From: Streptomyces sp. NRRL S-455
GTDB lineage: Bacteria; Actinomycetota; Actinomycetes; Streptomycetales; Streptomycetaceae
Reading direction: 5' to 3'
Length of the DNA stretch: 64,000 nucleotides
Assembly: GCF_000717875.1 (NCBI RefSeq)
Contig: NZ_JOCT01000012.1
Coordinates: 124,001-188,000, forward strand
In this document: piece after piece, positions 1 through 9,162 of the stretch
Numbering within the stretch: the first letter of the stretch is position 1
Layout of the letters: each line of letters starts with the position of its first letter
Translations under genes and position numbers: made by a program
The notes under the pieces: generated by a model
What the model was told of the DNA's origin: nothing
Database searches by the model: none
What the model saw: only the letters and a program-made list of their open reading frames with translations

Positions 1-1371
1 GCGGTGCTGGCCCACCCGGACTGGAAGCTCAGGGAGCTCGCGGCCGAGTTCCAGCCGGACGTGACACCCGATCAGTGGGCTCGGCTGATCCGTGGCGAGC
101 ATGACGAGCGGCACCGTTGGATCCTCGCCATGGTGGCCGCGGACCGCCGGGCTGAGCTCACTGAGGACAGCTACCGCGAGCTCGCCACCGACCCGTCCGC
201 GCGGGTGCGGGCCGAGGCCGCCCGGCACCGGAACCTTCCCCCCTCCCTGCTGGTCGCTCTGGCCGCCGACCCCGAGGCGACCGTGCGCGCGGCGGCCTGC
301 CCCTCGGCCTGGCCGCACCTCGACGCCGCCGGACGCACGGCCCTGCTGGGCGACCCGGCGGGCGAGGTGCGCGCGCAGGCCCGGTTGCTGCACCACCGGG
401 AGCATCCCCTGCCCCGGGCGGTGTACGAGGCCCGGGACCTCGAGCCCGACGCACTCGAGAGCTGCCGCCTGGAGCGCGAGCTGGCCGCACACCTGGCCCG
501 GCACGGCGGACGGTCCGAACGCCTCGCCCTCGCCCGGAACCCCCGCCTGGACCCGGACCTGGTCGCCCTCCTGGGCGACGACCCCGACGACGGCGTCCGC
601 TTCGCCGTGTCGACGCGGGCCGACCTCACCGAAACGCAACGGGCGGGCATCCGCATCGACTTCGACCCCGGCGTCCACTACCACACGCTCGACTGGGTCG
701 AGGCCCTTCACCACGACGACGAGGCGATGCGCCGCCTGTCCGCCTCCGCCCACCCACTCGTCCGCAGGAGCGTCGCCAGGGCCCGGCGCCTCCCGGCGGA
801 CGTGGTCGCACGCCTCGCCCGCGACGACGACCGTGTCGTACAGCTCTTCCTCGCTGAGTGCTGTGACGACGCACCCGCGGACATGCTCCTGCGGGTGTGG
901 CAGTGGTGGACCGGCAGTCTCACCGTCCCGGACCGCCCACGGAGTCATCCCCACTTCCCCCGCAGTGACCTCTTGCGCTACGTGGACGACCCGAACCCGC
1001 GGATGCGCCGGCTGGCCCTCGACGATCCGGACTCCACACCTGACGTGGTGGAGCGACTCAGCAGGGATCCCAGTGCCGAGGTGCGGTGCCGGGCGGTGTA
1101 CGACCCCCGGCTGCCGCCCGCGGCCGCCGCGCGGCTGACCGAAGACGCCCACGAGCACATCCGGAACGCCGCCACGGTCCATCCCCGGCTGCCGGCCCGC
1201 GTCCTGGCCCGACTGCTGCGGGACACCCGCACCGCGGACACGGCTGCCGAGAGCCGGGCGCTGCCCGTGGAGGTCATGCGCCGGATGGTCGAGCACGTGG
1301 AGGGGGCGCCGCCCACCGGCCCGGGACGGGTCTCCGGGGCATGCTCGAGCGCACCGGGGGAGGTTCGCTGA
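1..1371 (+). CDS. Leucine-rich repeat variant (LRV)/HEAT-like protein, 5' partial
   Basis: The frame is open from the first base, so the true start probably lies upstream; the first start codon inside the window is GTG at 4. At least 455 residues consist of repeated units of about 24 residues with the pattern LPPxxLxxLAxDPxxxVRxxAA, for example LPPSLLVALAADPEATVRAA near residue 80 and related units to near residue 430. This is the LRV/HEAT alpha-solenoid pattern, which usually mediates protein binding. No signal peptide, membrane segment or catalytic motif is visible. The last 25 residues are low-complexity Gly/Pro/Ser. The gene ends 49 bases before the next one. Function and partner are unknown; family confidence is high. 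Confidence 0.85.
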   Translation, partial: AVLAHPDWKLRELAAEFQPDVTPDQWARLIRGEHDERHRWILAMVAADRRAELTEDSYRELATDPSARVRAEAARHRNLPPSLLVALAADPEATVRAAACPSAWPHLDAAGRTALLGDPAGEVRAQARLLHHREHPLPRAVYEARDLEPDALESCRLERELAAHLARHGGRSERLALARNPRLDPDLVALLGDDPDDGVRFAVSTRADLTETQRAGIRIDFDPGVHYHTLDWVEALHHDDEAMRRLSASAHPLVRRSVARARRLPADVVARLARDDDRVVQLFLAECCDDAPADMLLRVWQWWTGSLTVPDRPRSHPHFPRSDLLRYVDDPNPRMRRLALDDPDSTPDVVERLSRDPSAEVRCRAVYDPRLPPAAAARLTEDAHEHIRNAATVHPRLPARVLARLLRDTRTADTAAESRALPVEVMRRMVEHVEGAPPTGPGRVSGACSSAPGEVR

Positions 1372-1420
1372 CGCACGTACTTCGGTCGGGGCCGAAGCGA
1401 CCCGGACCTAGCGTGGGCTC

Positions 1421-2230
1421 ATGAGCGCACACCCGAAGCAGCGACAGACCGTGGGGACGGCCACCACCTTCGCCGACCTCCACCGTGCCGACGAGCCGCT
1501 CCTTCTGCCCAACGCCTGGGACTGCGCGTCGGCGCGGATACTGGCGGCACGGGGATACCGGGCGATCGCCACGACCAGCCTGGGCGTCGCCGCCGTCGCG
1601 GGTCTGCCGGACGCGGTGGCGGCGACCCGTGAGGAGACGCTCCGGCTGGCCTTCGCCCTCGGGTCCGGGCCGTTCCTGCTGTCCGTCGACGCCGAGGAGG
1701 GCTTCAGCGAGGACGCGGACGAGGTGGCGGAGTTCGCGCGGGAGCTGTACGCCGTCGGGGTCGCCGGCATCAACCTGGAGGACGGCTGCGGGCCCGTCGA
1801 CCGGCTGGCGGCGAAGATCACCGCGGTCAAGAGGGCCGCTCCGGGCCTGTTCGTCAACGCTCGCACCGACACCTACTGGCGCCGCGAAGGTGACGCCGCG
1901 GAAACCCTCGCCCGCCTTGACGCGTACCGGCAGGCGGGTGCGGACGGGGTGTTCGTCCCCGGCCTCACCGACCTGCGGGTGATCGCCACCCTGGTACGCC
2001 GGCTGGACACCCCCCTCAACGTCCTCTACTCGCCGGGCGGTCCGTCGATCGCCCATCTCACCGAGGCCGGCGTACGTCGTATCAGCGTCGGCTCGCTGCT
2101 GTACCGACGGGCGCTGGGCGCGGCCCTGGAGGCGATGGCGGACATCGGGGCGGGCCGGACGCCGAGTGGTGCGGCACCGTCGTACGGGGAGGTGGCGGGT
2201 CTCGTCCCGGCGGCGGACGACGGCCAGTAG
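1421..2230 (+). CDS. PEP mutase/isocitrate lyase superfamily enzyme
   Basis: The product has 269 residues, a usual length for the phosphoenolpyruvate mutase/carboxyphosphonate mutase branch of the isocitrate lyase superfamily. Visible family motifs are LLPNAWDCASARIL near residue 28, the metal-site region SVDAEEGF near residue 88, GINLEDG near residue 116 and NARTDTYW near residue 146. The KKCGH loop of true isocitrate and methylisocitrate lyases is absent, so this is more likely a lyase, mutase or decarboxylase acting on a small 2-oxo acid; the substrate cannot be read from sequence. It is cytoplasmic. It ends 13 bases before the convergent phosphotransferase gene. Confidence 0.85.
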   Translation: MSAHPKQRQTVGTATTFADLHRADEPLLLPNAWDCASARILAARGYRAIATTSLGVAAVAGLPDAVAATREETLRLAFALGSGPFLLSVDAEEGFSEDADEVAEFARELYAVGVAGINLEDGCGPVDRLAAKITAVKRAAPGLFVNARTDTYWRREGDAAETLARLDAYRQAGADGVFVPGLTDLRVIATLVRRLDTPLNVLYSPGGPSIAHLTEAGVRRISVGSLLYRRALGAALEAMADIGAGRTPSGAAPSYGEVAGLVPAADDGQ

Positions 2231-2243
2231 ACGACGAGGGCCG

Positions 2244-3215
2244 TCAGACGTCGAGCGCGGCGACCAGCAGTGACACCGCGGCCAGGTCCGGCACGTCGCG
2301 CAGGCAGGTGACCACCTGCTCGCCCGCGAACTCGCGCTGTGCGGCGGTCACGGCGGGATCGACGGCCGTCTCGGCCTGCACGTGGATGTAGTTCAGAGCT
2401 GTGGCGAAGAGCATCGAGAACGACTCCGGGCCCGTGACGACGGCCCGGCCTCCGGCACCGCGGTAGGCCCGGGTCAGGCGCCGGGCGGCGTCGGCGTTCA
2501 CCTCGTTGCCGCCCGACCAGACGAACACGGCCCGCGCGAACTCCCGCTCCGCCGAGACGGGCCCGGCGTTGTCCCAGTCGAGGAGGACCGGGCCGTCCGG
2601 GCCGACCAGGACGTTCTGGGGCTGCAGGTCGAGGTGCGAGGTCACGAGGCCGCCCGGGGCCGACGGTGTCACCCAGTGGGCCAGCTGCGGCGCGGACGTG
2701 GCGACGAAGCGGCCGAGCTCCTCCGCCCACGGCAGGCCGGCGTCCCGCACCTTCTTGAGCACGTCCTCCCAGTCGGCGTCATCGGGGCACCGCTCGTACC
2801 AGTCGCCCGGCGTCTCGACGGTGCCGTCACCGGCCTGGTGGAGCAGCGCCATGGTCCGTCCGAACCAGTCCAGGATGCCGGGGTCGGAGGCGTCTGCCGT
2901 GGTGCCCTCGACCCAGTCGTAAAGCTTCACGGACGACCCGCCGGAGGAGCCGGGACGGCAGACGTGGGCGCCGTGCCGGTCGGTGTGGAGCCGGGGCGAG
3001 ACGATGCCCAGGTCCGCCGCGGCGTCCCGTAACGCGGCCTCCCGGCCGACCTGCGTCTCGTCGCAGCCGAAGAGGAGCTCCTTCACGGCCCACGAGGATC
3101 CGTTCCCGGAGAGCTTCCAGATCTGGCCCAGGGCCCCCCGGGTGACCGGGGTCATGGTCCAGGGGCCGGGCCCGAGGGCGTATGTCTCCGCTAGGGAGTC
3201 GGCTGCGTCATGCAT
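2244..3215 (-). CDS. Aminoglycoside phosphotransferase (APH)-family kinase
   Basis: The 323-residue product has the APH/choline-kinase fold. The catalytic loop HLDLQPQN (Brenner-type HxDxxxxN) lies near residue 205, followed by the metal-binding LLDWDNAG. An N-terminal lobe contains WKLSGNGSSWAVKEL. A longer reading frame begins at 3299, but the ATG at 3215 is preferred because it overlaps the TetR stop codon as ATGCATGA, indicating translational coupling, and because homologues start with this region. The substrate (antibiotic, sugar or other small molecule) is unknown. Pairing with a TetR gene suggests control by a small-molecule ligand. Confidence 0.82.
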   Translation of the reverse strand: MHDAADSLAETYALGPGPWTMTPVTRGALGQIWKLSGNGSSWAVKELLFGCDETQVGREAALRDAAADLGIVSPRLHTDRHGAHVCRPGSSGGSSVKLYDWVEGTTADASDPGILDWFGRTMALLHQAGDGTVETPGDWYERCPDDADWEDVLKKVRDAGLPWAEELGRFVATSAPQLAHWVTPSAPGGLVTSHLDLQPQNVLVGPDGPVLLDWDNAGPVSAEREFARAVFVWSGGNEVNADAARRLTRAYRGAGGRAVVTGPESFSMLFATALNYIHVQAETAVDPAVTAAQREFAGEQVVTCLRDVPDLAAVSLLVAALDV

Positions 3216-3798
3216 CGGTTGTCGTCCCCTCGCCGGGCCAGTTCTGCAGCAGTACGTGCAGGGCGTCGATCGCCCTGTCCCAGGACACTTGTACGTCACG
3301 GGACGCGCCGAAGGCGCCGGTCGACTCCAGGGCGCAGTAGCCGTGGAAGGTGCTGCGCAGCAGGCGTACCGCGTCGGTGAGGTCGGGTTCCTCCAGGCCG
3401 TAGGCGCGGAGCATGCCGTAGGTGACCTCGGCCGTGCGGCGCATCGCGGGGGAGCCGGTGACGAGGGTCTGATCGACGGGGATCTGGGTCGCGGCGTAGC
3501 GGCCGGGGTGCTCCAGGGCGTAGGCCCGGTAGGCGCCGGCGAAGGCGCCGAGCGTGTCCCGGCCGGGTTCCCTCCCCTCGACCGCCGCCGCGATCCTGTC
3601 GATCATCTCGCCGCCCGCGAGGAGGGCCATACGGGTGCGGAGGTCCTGCAGGTTCCTGACGTGCGAGTAGAGACTCGCGTCCTTCACCCCGAAGCGGCGT
3701 GCCAGGGCGGACAGGGTGACACGCTCGAAGCCGGCCTCGTCGGCGAGGTCGGCCGCGGCGGCGACGAGACGGTCGGGGGTGAGGCCGGCTCTGGGCAT
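3208..3798 (-). CDS. TetR-family regulator with WHG-type C-terminal domain
   Basis: The product has 196 residues. Residues 1-50 form a TetR helix-turn-helix (TLSALARRFGVKDASLYSHV). The C-terminal part contains the FHGYCALESTGAFG region typical of the WHG/TetR_C_33 ligand-binding domain. The start is ATG at 3798. The gene overlaps the downstream phosphotransferase gene by 8 bases, so the two form a two-gene operon. It is probably an autoregulated repressor; no clear operator was found in the short upstream gap. Confidence 0.85.
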   Translation of the reverse strand: MPRAGLTPDRLVAAAADLADEAGFERVTLSALARRFGVKDASLYSHVRNLQDLRTRMALLAGGEMIDRIAAAVEGREPGRDTLGAFAGAYRAYALEHPGRYAATQIPVDQTLVTGSPAMRRTAEVTYGMLRAYGLEEPDLTDAVRLLRSTFHGYCALESTGAFGASRDVQVSWDRAIDALHVLLQNWPGEGTTTDA

Positions 3799-3869
3799 GG
3801 GTTCTCGGGGCTACCTCTCGGACGGTGCCGTGTCGTGGGCGGAGAGAGGGAGAGAGCCTAGTACGGGCC

Positions 3870-5189
3870 TCAGCGGATCGGCGCGTACATCACCCCCAGC
3901 TTGTCGACCTCGTCGCCCGCGCGACCCGTGAACCCGACGATCTGCCGGCCGGCCGGGGCCGTGAAGGTCTTCGCGTCGGACGTGGCCGTACCGGCGGACA
4001 CCGTCCGTCCCGCGTCGGTCGTGAACGCCGCCGAGAACAGGCGGGTGCGGCCGTCCTTCTTGCCCTGTGTCAGTTTCACCGAGATCAGGTGCTCTCCCGG
4101 GGCCAGCGTCAGGGACGCCGCCGTGCCGCCCGTGCCGCCGTGGGTGAGGGTCGTACCGCCGTCGTGGGTGAGGGACACCGCGTCCAGGCGGGCGCTGCCG
4201 CGCAGCGTGAGGGTGCGGGGAGCGGGGGTCGCCGGCAGGTCGTCCGCGTCGTTGAAGGCCGTGCCGTGCGGGCCGCCGAAGAAGTCGCTCGCCCGCAGGG
4301 CGGAGTTGAGCGTGTACGAGAAGTCGACCGTGTGCGGGAAGTGGTCGGAGAGGTTGTTGCCGGCCGAGTCCAGGAAGGACGCCCAGTCGTTGTGGTAGCG
4401 CGTCGCGTTCAGGCTCAGCAGCCTGCTGCCCCGGTAGAGGACCTTGTCCACGACCTCGCAGTCCTGGGCGGGTGCCGTGGTGGAACAGAGGAGCGGGTCA
4501 CTGCCCTGGGCCGGGGGCTTCCCGCCCTTCACCCGCTGGACCCACGCGTCGGTCAGGCCGTTCTCGGTCAGGAGTGTGCGGATGTTGTCGCCGGCGCGGG
4601 TGTACCTCGTGTTCGTGTCGCCCATGACGATCACCGCGTTGCCCGCGGAGTTGGCCTGGATGAAGTCGGAGAGCTGCTCGATGTTGGCCCGGCGGGCGGC
4701 GAGCGCGTCGTCCGTCGAGTCCGCGTTCGTGTGCACGTTGTAGAGGTCGACGAAGACACCCTCCGCGAGCCGTACCCGCGCCAGCGAGAAGCCCTTGGGG
4801 GTCAGGCAGTTGGTGCCGGTGCAGTTGTTCCACTTCACCCGCTGGAAGTCCTCGAAGGGATGGTCCGAGAGGGTGTTGAGGCCGTCCCCGAAGGGGACTC
4901 CGCCGCTGGTCGCGGTGCGGTGGGGGTGGTCGTCGCCCGCGTACAGGGCGGCGTGGTAGTTGAAGTCCTCCTGCACGTTGACGATGTCGTACGCCCCGAG
5001 GCGGGGGGAGATCAGCGGGGTGTTCTTCGCCGGACTGCCGGAACTCAGGCCCTCGGGGAGGCCCGCGACGTTGTAGGTGAGCACGTTGAAGGAGCCGGAG
5101 TCCGCGGCGGCGGCGGGCGTCGCGGAGGTGGCGGCGAGGCCCGTGACGGCCAGTGCGGTGGCCATGAGGGTGCCGATCAGTCTCTTCAT
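3870..5189 (-). CDS. Secreted endonuclease/exonuclease/phosphatase-family phosphodiesterase (sphingomyelinase-like)
   Basis: The 439-residue product starts at ATG 5189 with GGAG upstream; a longer frame exists but lacks both a ribosome site and a signal peptide at its start. Residues 1-28 are a Sec signal peptide (MKRLIGTLMATALAVTGLAA, then an AxA-type site). The EEP catalytic signatures are present: LTYNVAGLPEG, NVQEDF, DLYNVHTNAD, GDTNTRY and LSDHFP, matching the Asn/Glu/Asp-Asn/His set of neutral sphingomyelinases and DNase I-like enzymes. A C-terminal domain of about 130 residues is beta-rich and resembles a carbohydrate- or lipid-binding accessory domain. The enzyme is probably exported and cleaves a phospholipid headgroup; nuclease activity is the alternative. 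Confidence 0.85.
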   Translation of the reverse strand: MKRLIGTLMATALAVTGLAATSATPAAAADSGSFNVLTYNVAGLPEGLSSGSPAKNTPLISPRLGAYDIVNVQEDFNYHAALYAGDDHPHRTATSGGVPFGDGLNTLSDHPFEDFQRVKWNNCTGTNCLTPKGFSLARVRLAEGVFVDLYNVHTNADSTDDALAARRANIEQLSDFIQANSAGNAVIVMGDTNTRYTRAGDNIRTLLTENGLTDAWVQRVKGGKPPAQGSDPLLCSTTAPAQDCEVVDKVLYRGSRLLSLNATRYHNDWASFLDSAGNNLSDHFPHTVDFSYTLNSALRASDFFGGPHGTAFNDADDLPATPAPRTLTLRGSARLDAVSLTHDGGTTLTHGGTGGTAASLTLAPGEHLISVKLTQGKKDGRTRLFSAAFTTDAGRTVSAGTATSDAKTFTAPAGRQIVGFTGRAGDEVDKLGVMYAPIR

Positions 5190-5479
5190 GGGGGGCGTCT
5201 CCGGTCGGGGGAGCGAGCGGGGGGAAGGTGAACGGTGCTCAGGTTCGGGGGCAACACCCCTGTGGCGCAAGGGCCTTCGGGAAAACAGGGGGCAACGCCC
5301 CGGCGTCAGGCGTGCCGCGGCAGGTTCTGGACCAGCGGTCGCCGCGGGGGCCGTATGGTTGCCGGGGAACCGGGACGCGGGGGAGGCGTCATGACGGACC
5401 GTCGGACGGTACGGAACTTACGGGCCGCACGGGCAGCACGGGTGCGAGGGGCGCAGACGCCGCAGAAGGCACGCACGGC

Positions 5480-6874
5480 ATGACCCACGAGACGGCGCGG
5501 CACGAGGACGATCCCGGCGGCGGCACCCTCGCGGACACCGTCGACGAGAGCCTGCTCGGCACCCGTCCGCTGTGGCGGCAGCGTGACTTCGGGATCTTCT
5601 GGCTCGCGCAGACCCTCTCCGTGCTCGGCGACTCCTTCGCGCTCATCGCCCTGCCCCTGCTGGTTCTGGACGCCACCGGTTCGGTCGCGCGGATGGGGCT
5701 GCTGACCGCGGTCGGCGGGGCGGCGGCGGTCGTGGCGGCGGTGTTCGCCGGGGCGGTGGTGGACCGGGTGGACCGGCGCCGGCTGCTCATCGGCTGCGAC
5801 CTGGTGCGCATGGGCCTGTACGGGGCGATCCCCCTGGTGTGGCTGCTCGGCCCGCAGATCTGGCTGCTGTACGTGGTGCTGCCGCTGTGCGAGGCCGTCG
5901 GCATGCTGTTCGCGGTCGGCTACGTCACCGTCGTGCGCGGCCTGGTGGGTACGGAGCGGCTCACCGAGGCCAACGGCCGGCTCAACGCCACCGCAGCCGC
6001 GGCGGGCGTCTTCGGGCCGCTGTGCGCGGGTCTGGTCACCGCCTGGTCCGGACCGGCCGCGGCGGTGGGCGTGGACGCGGCCAGCTTCGGGGTGTCGGCG
6101 GCGTGCCTGTTCTTCGTACGGTTCCGGACGCGCGCGGCCGGCGACGAGCGGACGGGCGAGCGCCAGGGGCTGTGGCGGGACCTGCGCACCGGCATCGCCT
6201 TCCTCTACGGCCATCCGGTGCTGCGCTCGCTCACCGCCCTGCTGTTCGGCTTCAGTTTCCTCACGCTCGGCCTGAACGACCTGGTCATCTACCACCTCAA
6301 GCACGACCTCGGCCACGACGACGGCACGGTCGGCACCGTCATGGCACTCGGCGCGCTCGGCACCATCACCGGCGCCCTGCTGGTGGCCCGGGTCCGCCGT
6401 CGTCTCGGCTTCGGGCCGACCTGGACGGGCTCGGTCGCGGTGTGCGGAGTGGCCTTCGCCGGCCTCGGCTGGGCCCGTGACGTGCCCGTCGTCGGGGCAC
6501 TGAGCGCCGCCTTCCTCGCCTGCGCGGGCATGGCGGGCACCTGCTCGATGTCGCTCCGTCAGGAGGTCACCCCCGAACACCTCCTGGGCCGGGTCACCTC
6601 CGCCTTCTGGACCCTGCAGTACGCGGCGGCCCCCGTCGGCGCGGCCCTCCTCACCTGGGCCGCGGAGGAACAGGGCACGGCACCGGTCGCCCTGGCCGCC
6701 GGAGCGACGTGCGTCCTGCTGGCGGCGACGGCCCTGCTCACCCCGATCCGGGGGTCGGGCAGCGGCCGGGCCGGCCCTGAATCACGATCATCACGCACCG
6801 GGACCGATGATCATCACGCACCGGGACCGATCGGCACCAGTCACGCCGATGCCCCGGGCCCGCGCACGCCATAG
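5480..6874 (+). CDS. Major facilitator superfamily (MFS_3-type) exporter
   Basis: The product has 464 residues and about 12 hydrophobic helices. WLAQTLSVLGDSFALIALPLLVLDATGS is the typical first helix of MFS_3/enterobactin-exporter-like transporters, and DRVDRRRLLIGCDLVRM matches the conserved loop between helices 2 and 3. The start at ATG 5480 (AGAAGG upstream) is chosen because the preceding in-frame sequence is low-complexity and non-membrane. The C-terminus is hydrophilic (Arg/Ser/Gly-rich). It is divergent from the sphingomyelinase gene, sharing a 290-base intergenic region. The substrate is unknown; drug or siderophore efflux is plausible. Confidence 0.85.
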   Translation: MTHETARHEDDPGGGTLADTVDESLLGTRPLWRQRDFGIFWLAQTLSVLGDSFALIALPLLVLDATGSVARMGLLTAVGGAAAVVAAVFAGAVVDRVDRRRLLIGCDLVRMGLYGAIPLVWLLGPQIWLLYVVLPLCEAVGMLFAVGYVTVVRGLVGTERLTEANGRLNATAAAAGVFGPLCAGLVTAWSGPAAAVGVDAASFGVSAACLFFVRFRTRAAGDERTGERQGLWRDLRTGIAFLYGHPVLRSLTALLFGFSFLTLGLNDLVIYHLKHDLGHDDGTVGTVMALGALGTITGALLVARVRRRLGFGPTWTGSVAVCGVAFAGLGWARDVPVVGALSAAFLACAGMAGTCSMSLRQEVTPEHLLGRVTSAFWTLQYAAAPVGAALLTWAAEEQGTAPVALAAGATCVLLAATALLTPIRGSGSGRAGPESRSSRTGTDDHHAPGPIGTSHADAPGPRTP

Positions 6875-6893
6875 GGCCGGTCGGATCCGGACC

Positions 6894-6907
6894 GGGACCT
6901 ATGGCCC
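6894..6907 (+). promoter_or_regulatory. DevR/OsdR-like palindromic box
   Basis: GGGACCTATGGCCC lies 127 bases upstream of the first universal stress protein start. It is an imperfect palindrome of the GGGxC...GGCCC form, related to a perfect copy at 9055-9068. Dormancy regulators of the DevR/DosR/OsdR group bind GGGAC/GGGCC-type palindromes upstream of universal stress genes in actinobacteria. The assignment is by pattern and context only. Confidence 0.4.
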
Positions 6908-7034
6908 CTCCACCGGGGCGTCCGGTCGACGCGATGCTCGAACCGTCAGCCTTGCTCCGGAGGTGGAGAGAATGCCCCGCACGAGCACCGGCCGCCGTCG
7001 TCCCGGACCGGCTGCCCAGTCAGGACGATGACGC

Positions 7035-7916
7035 ATGGACCGGCCGCTTGTCGTCGGTGTGGACGGCTCCGAGTCCAGCCTGCGGGCCGTCGACTGGGCG
7101 GCCGACGAGGCGGCGCTGCGCGGGGTTCCGCTGCGCGTGGTGTACGCGTCGCTGTGGGAGCGCTACGAACGGGCCGTCTTCGCCTCGGGGCCGGGAACGT
7201 CGGAGCAGGTGCTCACCGACGTCCTCGCGGTGACCGCGGCGAAGCGTGCCCGGCGGCGGGTGCCCGGCCTGAAGGTCACCTCCGAGGTCGTGGCCGAGGG
7301 GCCGGTACCCGTACTCCGCCGGGCCTCGCACGACGCGGGCGCGCTGGTCCTGGGATCCCGCGGCCGCGGGGGCGCCGCCGAGCTGCTCCTGGGCTCCGTC
7401 AGCCTGGCCGTGGCCGGGCACGCCGACGGCCCGGTGATCGTCGTACGCGGCGACCACGACAACCCGGCCGGGACCGGGGTACGGGACGGCCGCATCGTCG
7501 TCGGAGTCCCCGACGAGCCGGCGGACTCGGAGGCGGTGCGGTTCGCCTTCCGGGAGGCGGCACGGCGCGGCGTACCGCTGGAAGCCGTGCGGGCCTGGCA
7601 CCGGCCCGCGTACGAGAGCGCCGACCAGCCGCCGCTCACCGGCGGGCCGGACCCCGTTCAGCGGCGACGCGCGGAGGAGGCCCTGGAGGCGGGGCTGCGC
7701 GCGCCGGCCGGGGAATGCCCGTCCGTCGAGGTGCGCCGGCGCCTCGTCGAGGGCCACGCTCGCACGGTGCTGCTCGACGCCTCGGCCGGTGCCGCCCTCC
7801 TGGTGGTCGGCGCCAGGCAGCCCATCGGACCCTTCGGCCCTCAGATCGGCCGCGTCACCCACGCCGTGCTGCACCACGCGGCCTGCCCCGTCGCGGTCGT
7901 CCCCGAGCGGTCCTGA
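7035..7916 (+). CDS. Universal stress protein, two UspA domains
   Basis: The product has 293 residues in two tandem UspA domains (about 1-140 and 150-293). Each has the Rossmann-like start (PLVVGVDGSESSLRAVDWAADEA; RIVVGVPDEP) and an ATP-binding G-2x-G-9x-G(S/T) type region: LVLGSRGRGGAAELLLGSVS in domain 1 and LVVGARQPIGPFGPQIGRVTH in domain 2. This tandem form is common in Streptomyces and Mycobacterium, often under hypoxia/redox dormancy regulators. The start is ATG 7035 with AGGA upstream. A strong hairpin follows the stop. Its partner at 9163 is clearly paralogous. Confidence 0.93.
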   Translation: MDRPLVVGVDGSESSLRAVDWAADEAALRGVPLRVVYASLWERYERAVFASGPGTSEQVLTDVLAVTAAKRARRRVPGLKVTSEVVAEGPVPVLRRASHDAGALVLGSRGRGGAAELLLGSVSLAVAGHADGPVIVVRGDHDNPAGTGVRDGRIVVGVPDEPADSEAVRFAFREAARRGVPLEAVRAWHRPAYESADQPPLTGGPDPVQRRRAEEALEAGLRAPAGECPSVEVRRRLVEGHARTVLLDASAGAALLVVGARQPIGPFGPQIGRVTHAVLHHAACPVAVVPERS

Positions 7917-7920
7917 CCAG

Positions 7921-7961
7921 GCGCGGAAAGGCCCTGCCGGGCCGGCACGCCTTTTCCGCGC
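7921..7961 (+). terminator. Hairpin terminator after the first Usp gene
   Basis: GCGCGGAAAGGC and GCCTTTTCCGCGC form a 12-13 bp stem with a single bulge around a GC-rich loop. It begins five bases after the Usp stop. There is no long T-run, which is usual for Streptomyces terminators. Confidence 0.7.
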
Positions 7962-8032
7962 TTCCCACCGCGCAGGCGCTCCGGGGCGGTGGCGGAGCAC
8001 ACTGGAATCACGCCCGTGAGGGGGTGAACGCG

Positions 8033-8632
8033 ATGGCGGTTACACGACACGGGAACGCGGACAGGGTGCGGCTGTGGCGGTGGCGGAGCAATCCGCTCCG
8101 GCGCCGCAGCGACCGCGTCGAGGCCTGGATCGTGCTCCTCACCTGCGTCCTCGCCGTGCTGGGCGGAGCGATCGCGGGCCTGATCGCGGCCGGAGCGGCG
8201 GACCGGGCCCTCGCGGCGCAGCGCGCGAAGGCGCACGCCGTGTCCGCCGTGCTGACCGAACGGGCGCCGAAGTCCTCGCAGGCCACGGCGGACGGCTCGC
8301 GCAGCGACACGGTGTGGGCCACGGTGCGCTGGACCGCCCCGGGCGGCTCGACACACACCGGACGGACCGAGGTCGAGCCCGCCGCCGCGGCGGGAACCCG
8401 GGTGACGGTGTGGACGGACCGCACCGGTGAACTGGTCGACGCGCCGCTCAACCCGACGGAGGCGATGATCCAGGCGGCCGCCACCGGTGTCCTGGCCGGA
8501 ACCGGCACCACAGCCGCGGTGTGGACCGTCGGACGACTCGCACGCGCGCGACTGGACCGGCGGCGTCTCGCCGAGTGGGACGCGGAGTGGGAGCGGGTCG
8601 GGCCGCAGTGGCGGAAACGCATGACCGGCTGA
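8033..8632 (+). CDS. Rv1733c-like two-TM membrane protein
   Basis: The 199-residue product starts at ATG 8033 with GAGGGGG upstream. It has a basic N-terminus, a first membrane helix (AWIVLLTCVLAVLGGAIAGL, near residue 30), an extracytoplasmic segment of about 85 residues containing VWATVRWTAPGG, and a second helix (AATGVLAGTGTTAAVWTVG, near residue 150), followed by a charged tail. This topology matches the actinobacterial Rv1733c family, whose M. tuberculosis member belongs to the DosR dormancy regulon. It lies between two universal stress genes, which supports that link. The molecular role is unknown. Confidence 0.8.
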   Translation: MAVTRHGNADRVRLWRWRSNPLRRRSDRVEAWIVLLTCVLAVLGGAIAGLIAAGAADRALAAQRAKAHAVSAVLTERAPKSSQATADGSRSDTVWATVRWTAPGGSTHTGRTEVEPAAAAGTRVTVWTDRTGELVDAPLNPTEAMIQAAATGVLAGTGTTAAVWTVGRLARARLDRRRLAEWDAEWERVGPQWRKRMTG

Positions 8633-8691
8633 GGGCAGCTCATACCTGAGGGCGGCTCATACCCGGATCCGTCTGCCGTACGGTGTGTACT

Positions 8692-8747
8692 GGCCGATCC
8701 TCCGAGCGGCCGATCCTCCGAGCGACCGAGCGGCCGAGCGGCCGAGC
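8692..8747. repeat. Short tandem GC-rich repeats in a 530-base intergenic region
   Basis: Two direct copies of GGCCGATCCTCCGAGC (8692-8707 and 8708-8723) are followed by three 8-mers of the form GRCCGAGC (8724-8747). They lie in the gene-free stretch 8633-9162 between the Rv1733c-like gene and the second Usp gene. Apart from these repeats and the palindrome at 9055, nothing else is recognisable there. Confidence 0.7.
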
Positions 8748-9054
8748 GTGACGAGTGCAGTCGGCCGACGACCACCCGGCCGGCCTGGTCGCGCTCGCAC
8801 GGTCGGACCCGTGGTCCCGGGCGCACAGGGCCCCCGCGCGGCCTCCGCGTCGACCCCGTAGGCGCGCACCACGCTCAGCGGCCTTCGCGCCCAGGTGGCA
8901 CAGGCACGGCGCGAGTGCCACGCACGACCGGCCGGCCGGTCCGCCGTGGCCGAGGGAGCGGGCCCGTCGGCCCGGCCCGCGGGTCGCGCGCGACCCGCGC
9001 GTTCCGCATGCATCCAGCCCGCTGACTCCGGCGGGTGCCTGGGGTGCCCGCCAC

Positions 9055-9068
9055 GGGCCGTACGGCCC
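9055..9068 (+). promoter_or_regulatory. DevR/OsdR-like palindromic box (perfect palindrome)
   Basis: GGGCCGTACGGCCC is a perfect 14-base palindrome 95 bases upstream of the second Usp start. It resembles the imperfect copy at 6894-6907 upstream of the first Usp gene. Two similar sites before two paralogous stress genes suggest shared control, probably by a DevR/OsdR-type response regulator encoded elsewhere. Confidence 0.45.
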
Positions 9069-9162
9069 CGGCAGAGGCCCGGTCGCCCCTCGCGCCCGGC
9101 TGCCGGAGGTGCGACGGTGGGAGTGGATCTGCGGGCTGCCCGAGCACGAGGCGGTGGGAACG

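Noticed and set aside
1421-2230. A true isocitrate or methylisocitrate lyase
   Set aside because: The KKCGH catalytic loop is missing and the chain is shorter than those enzymes.
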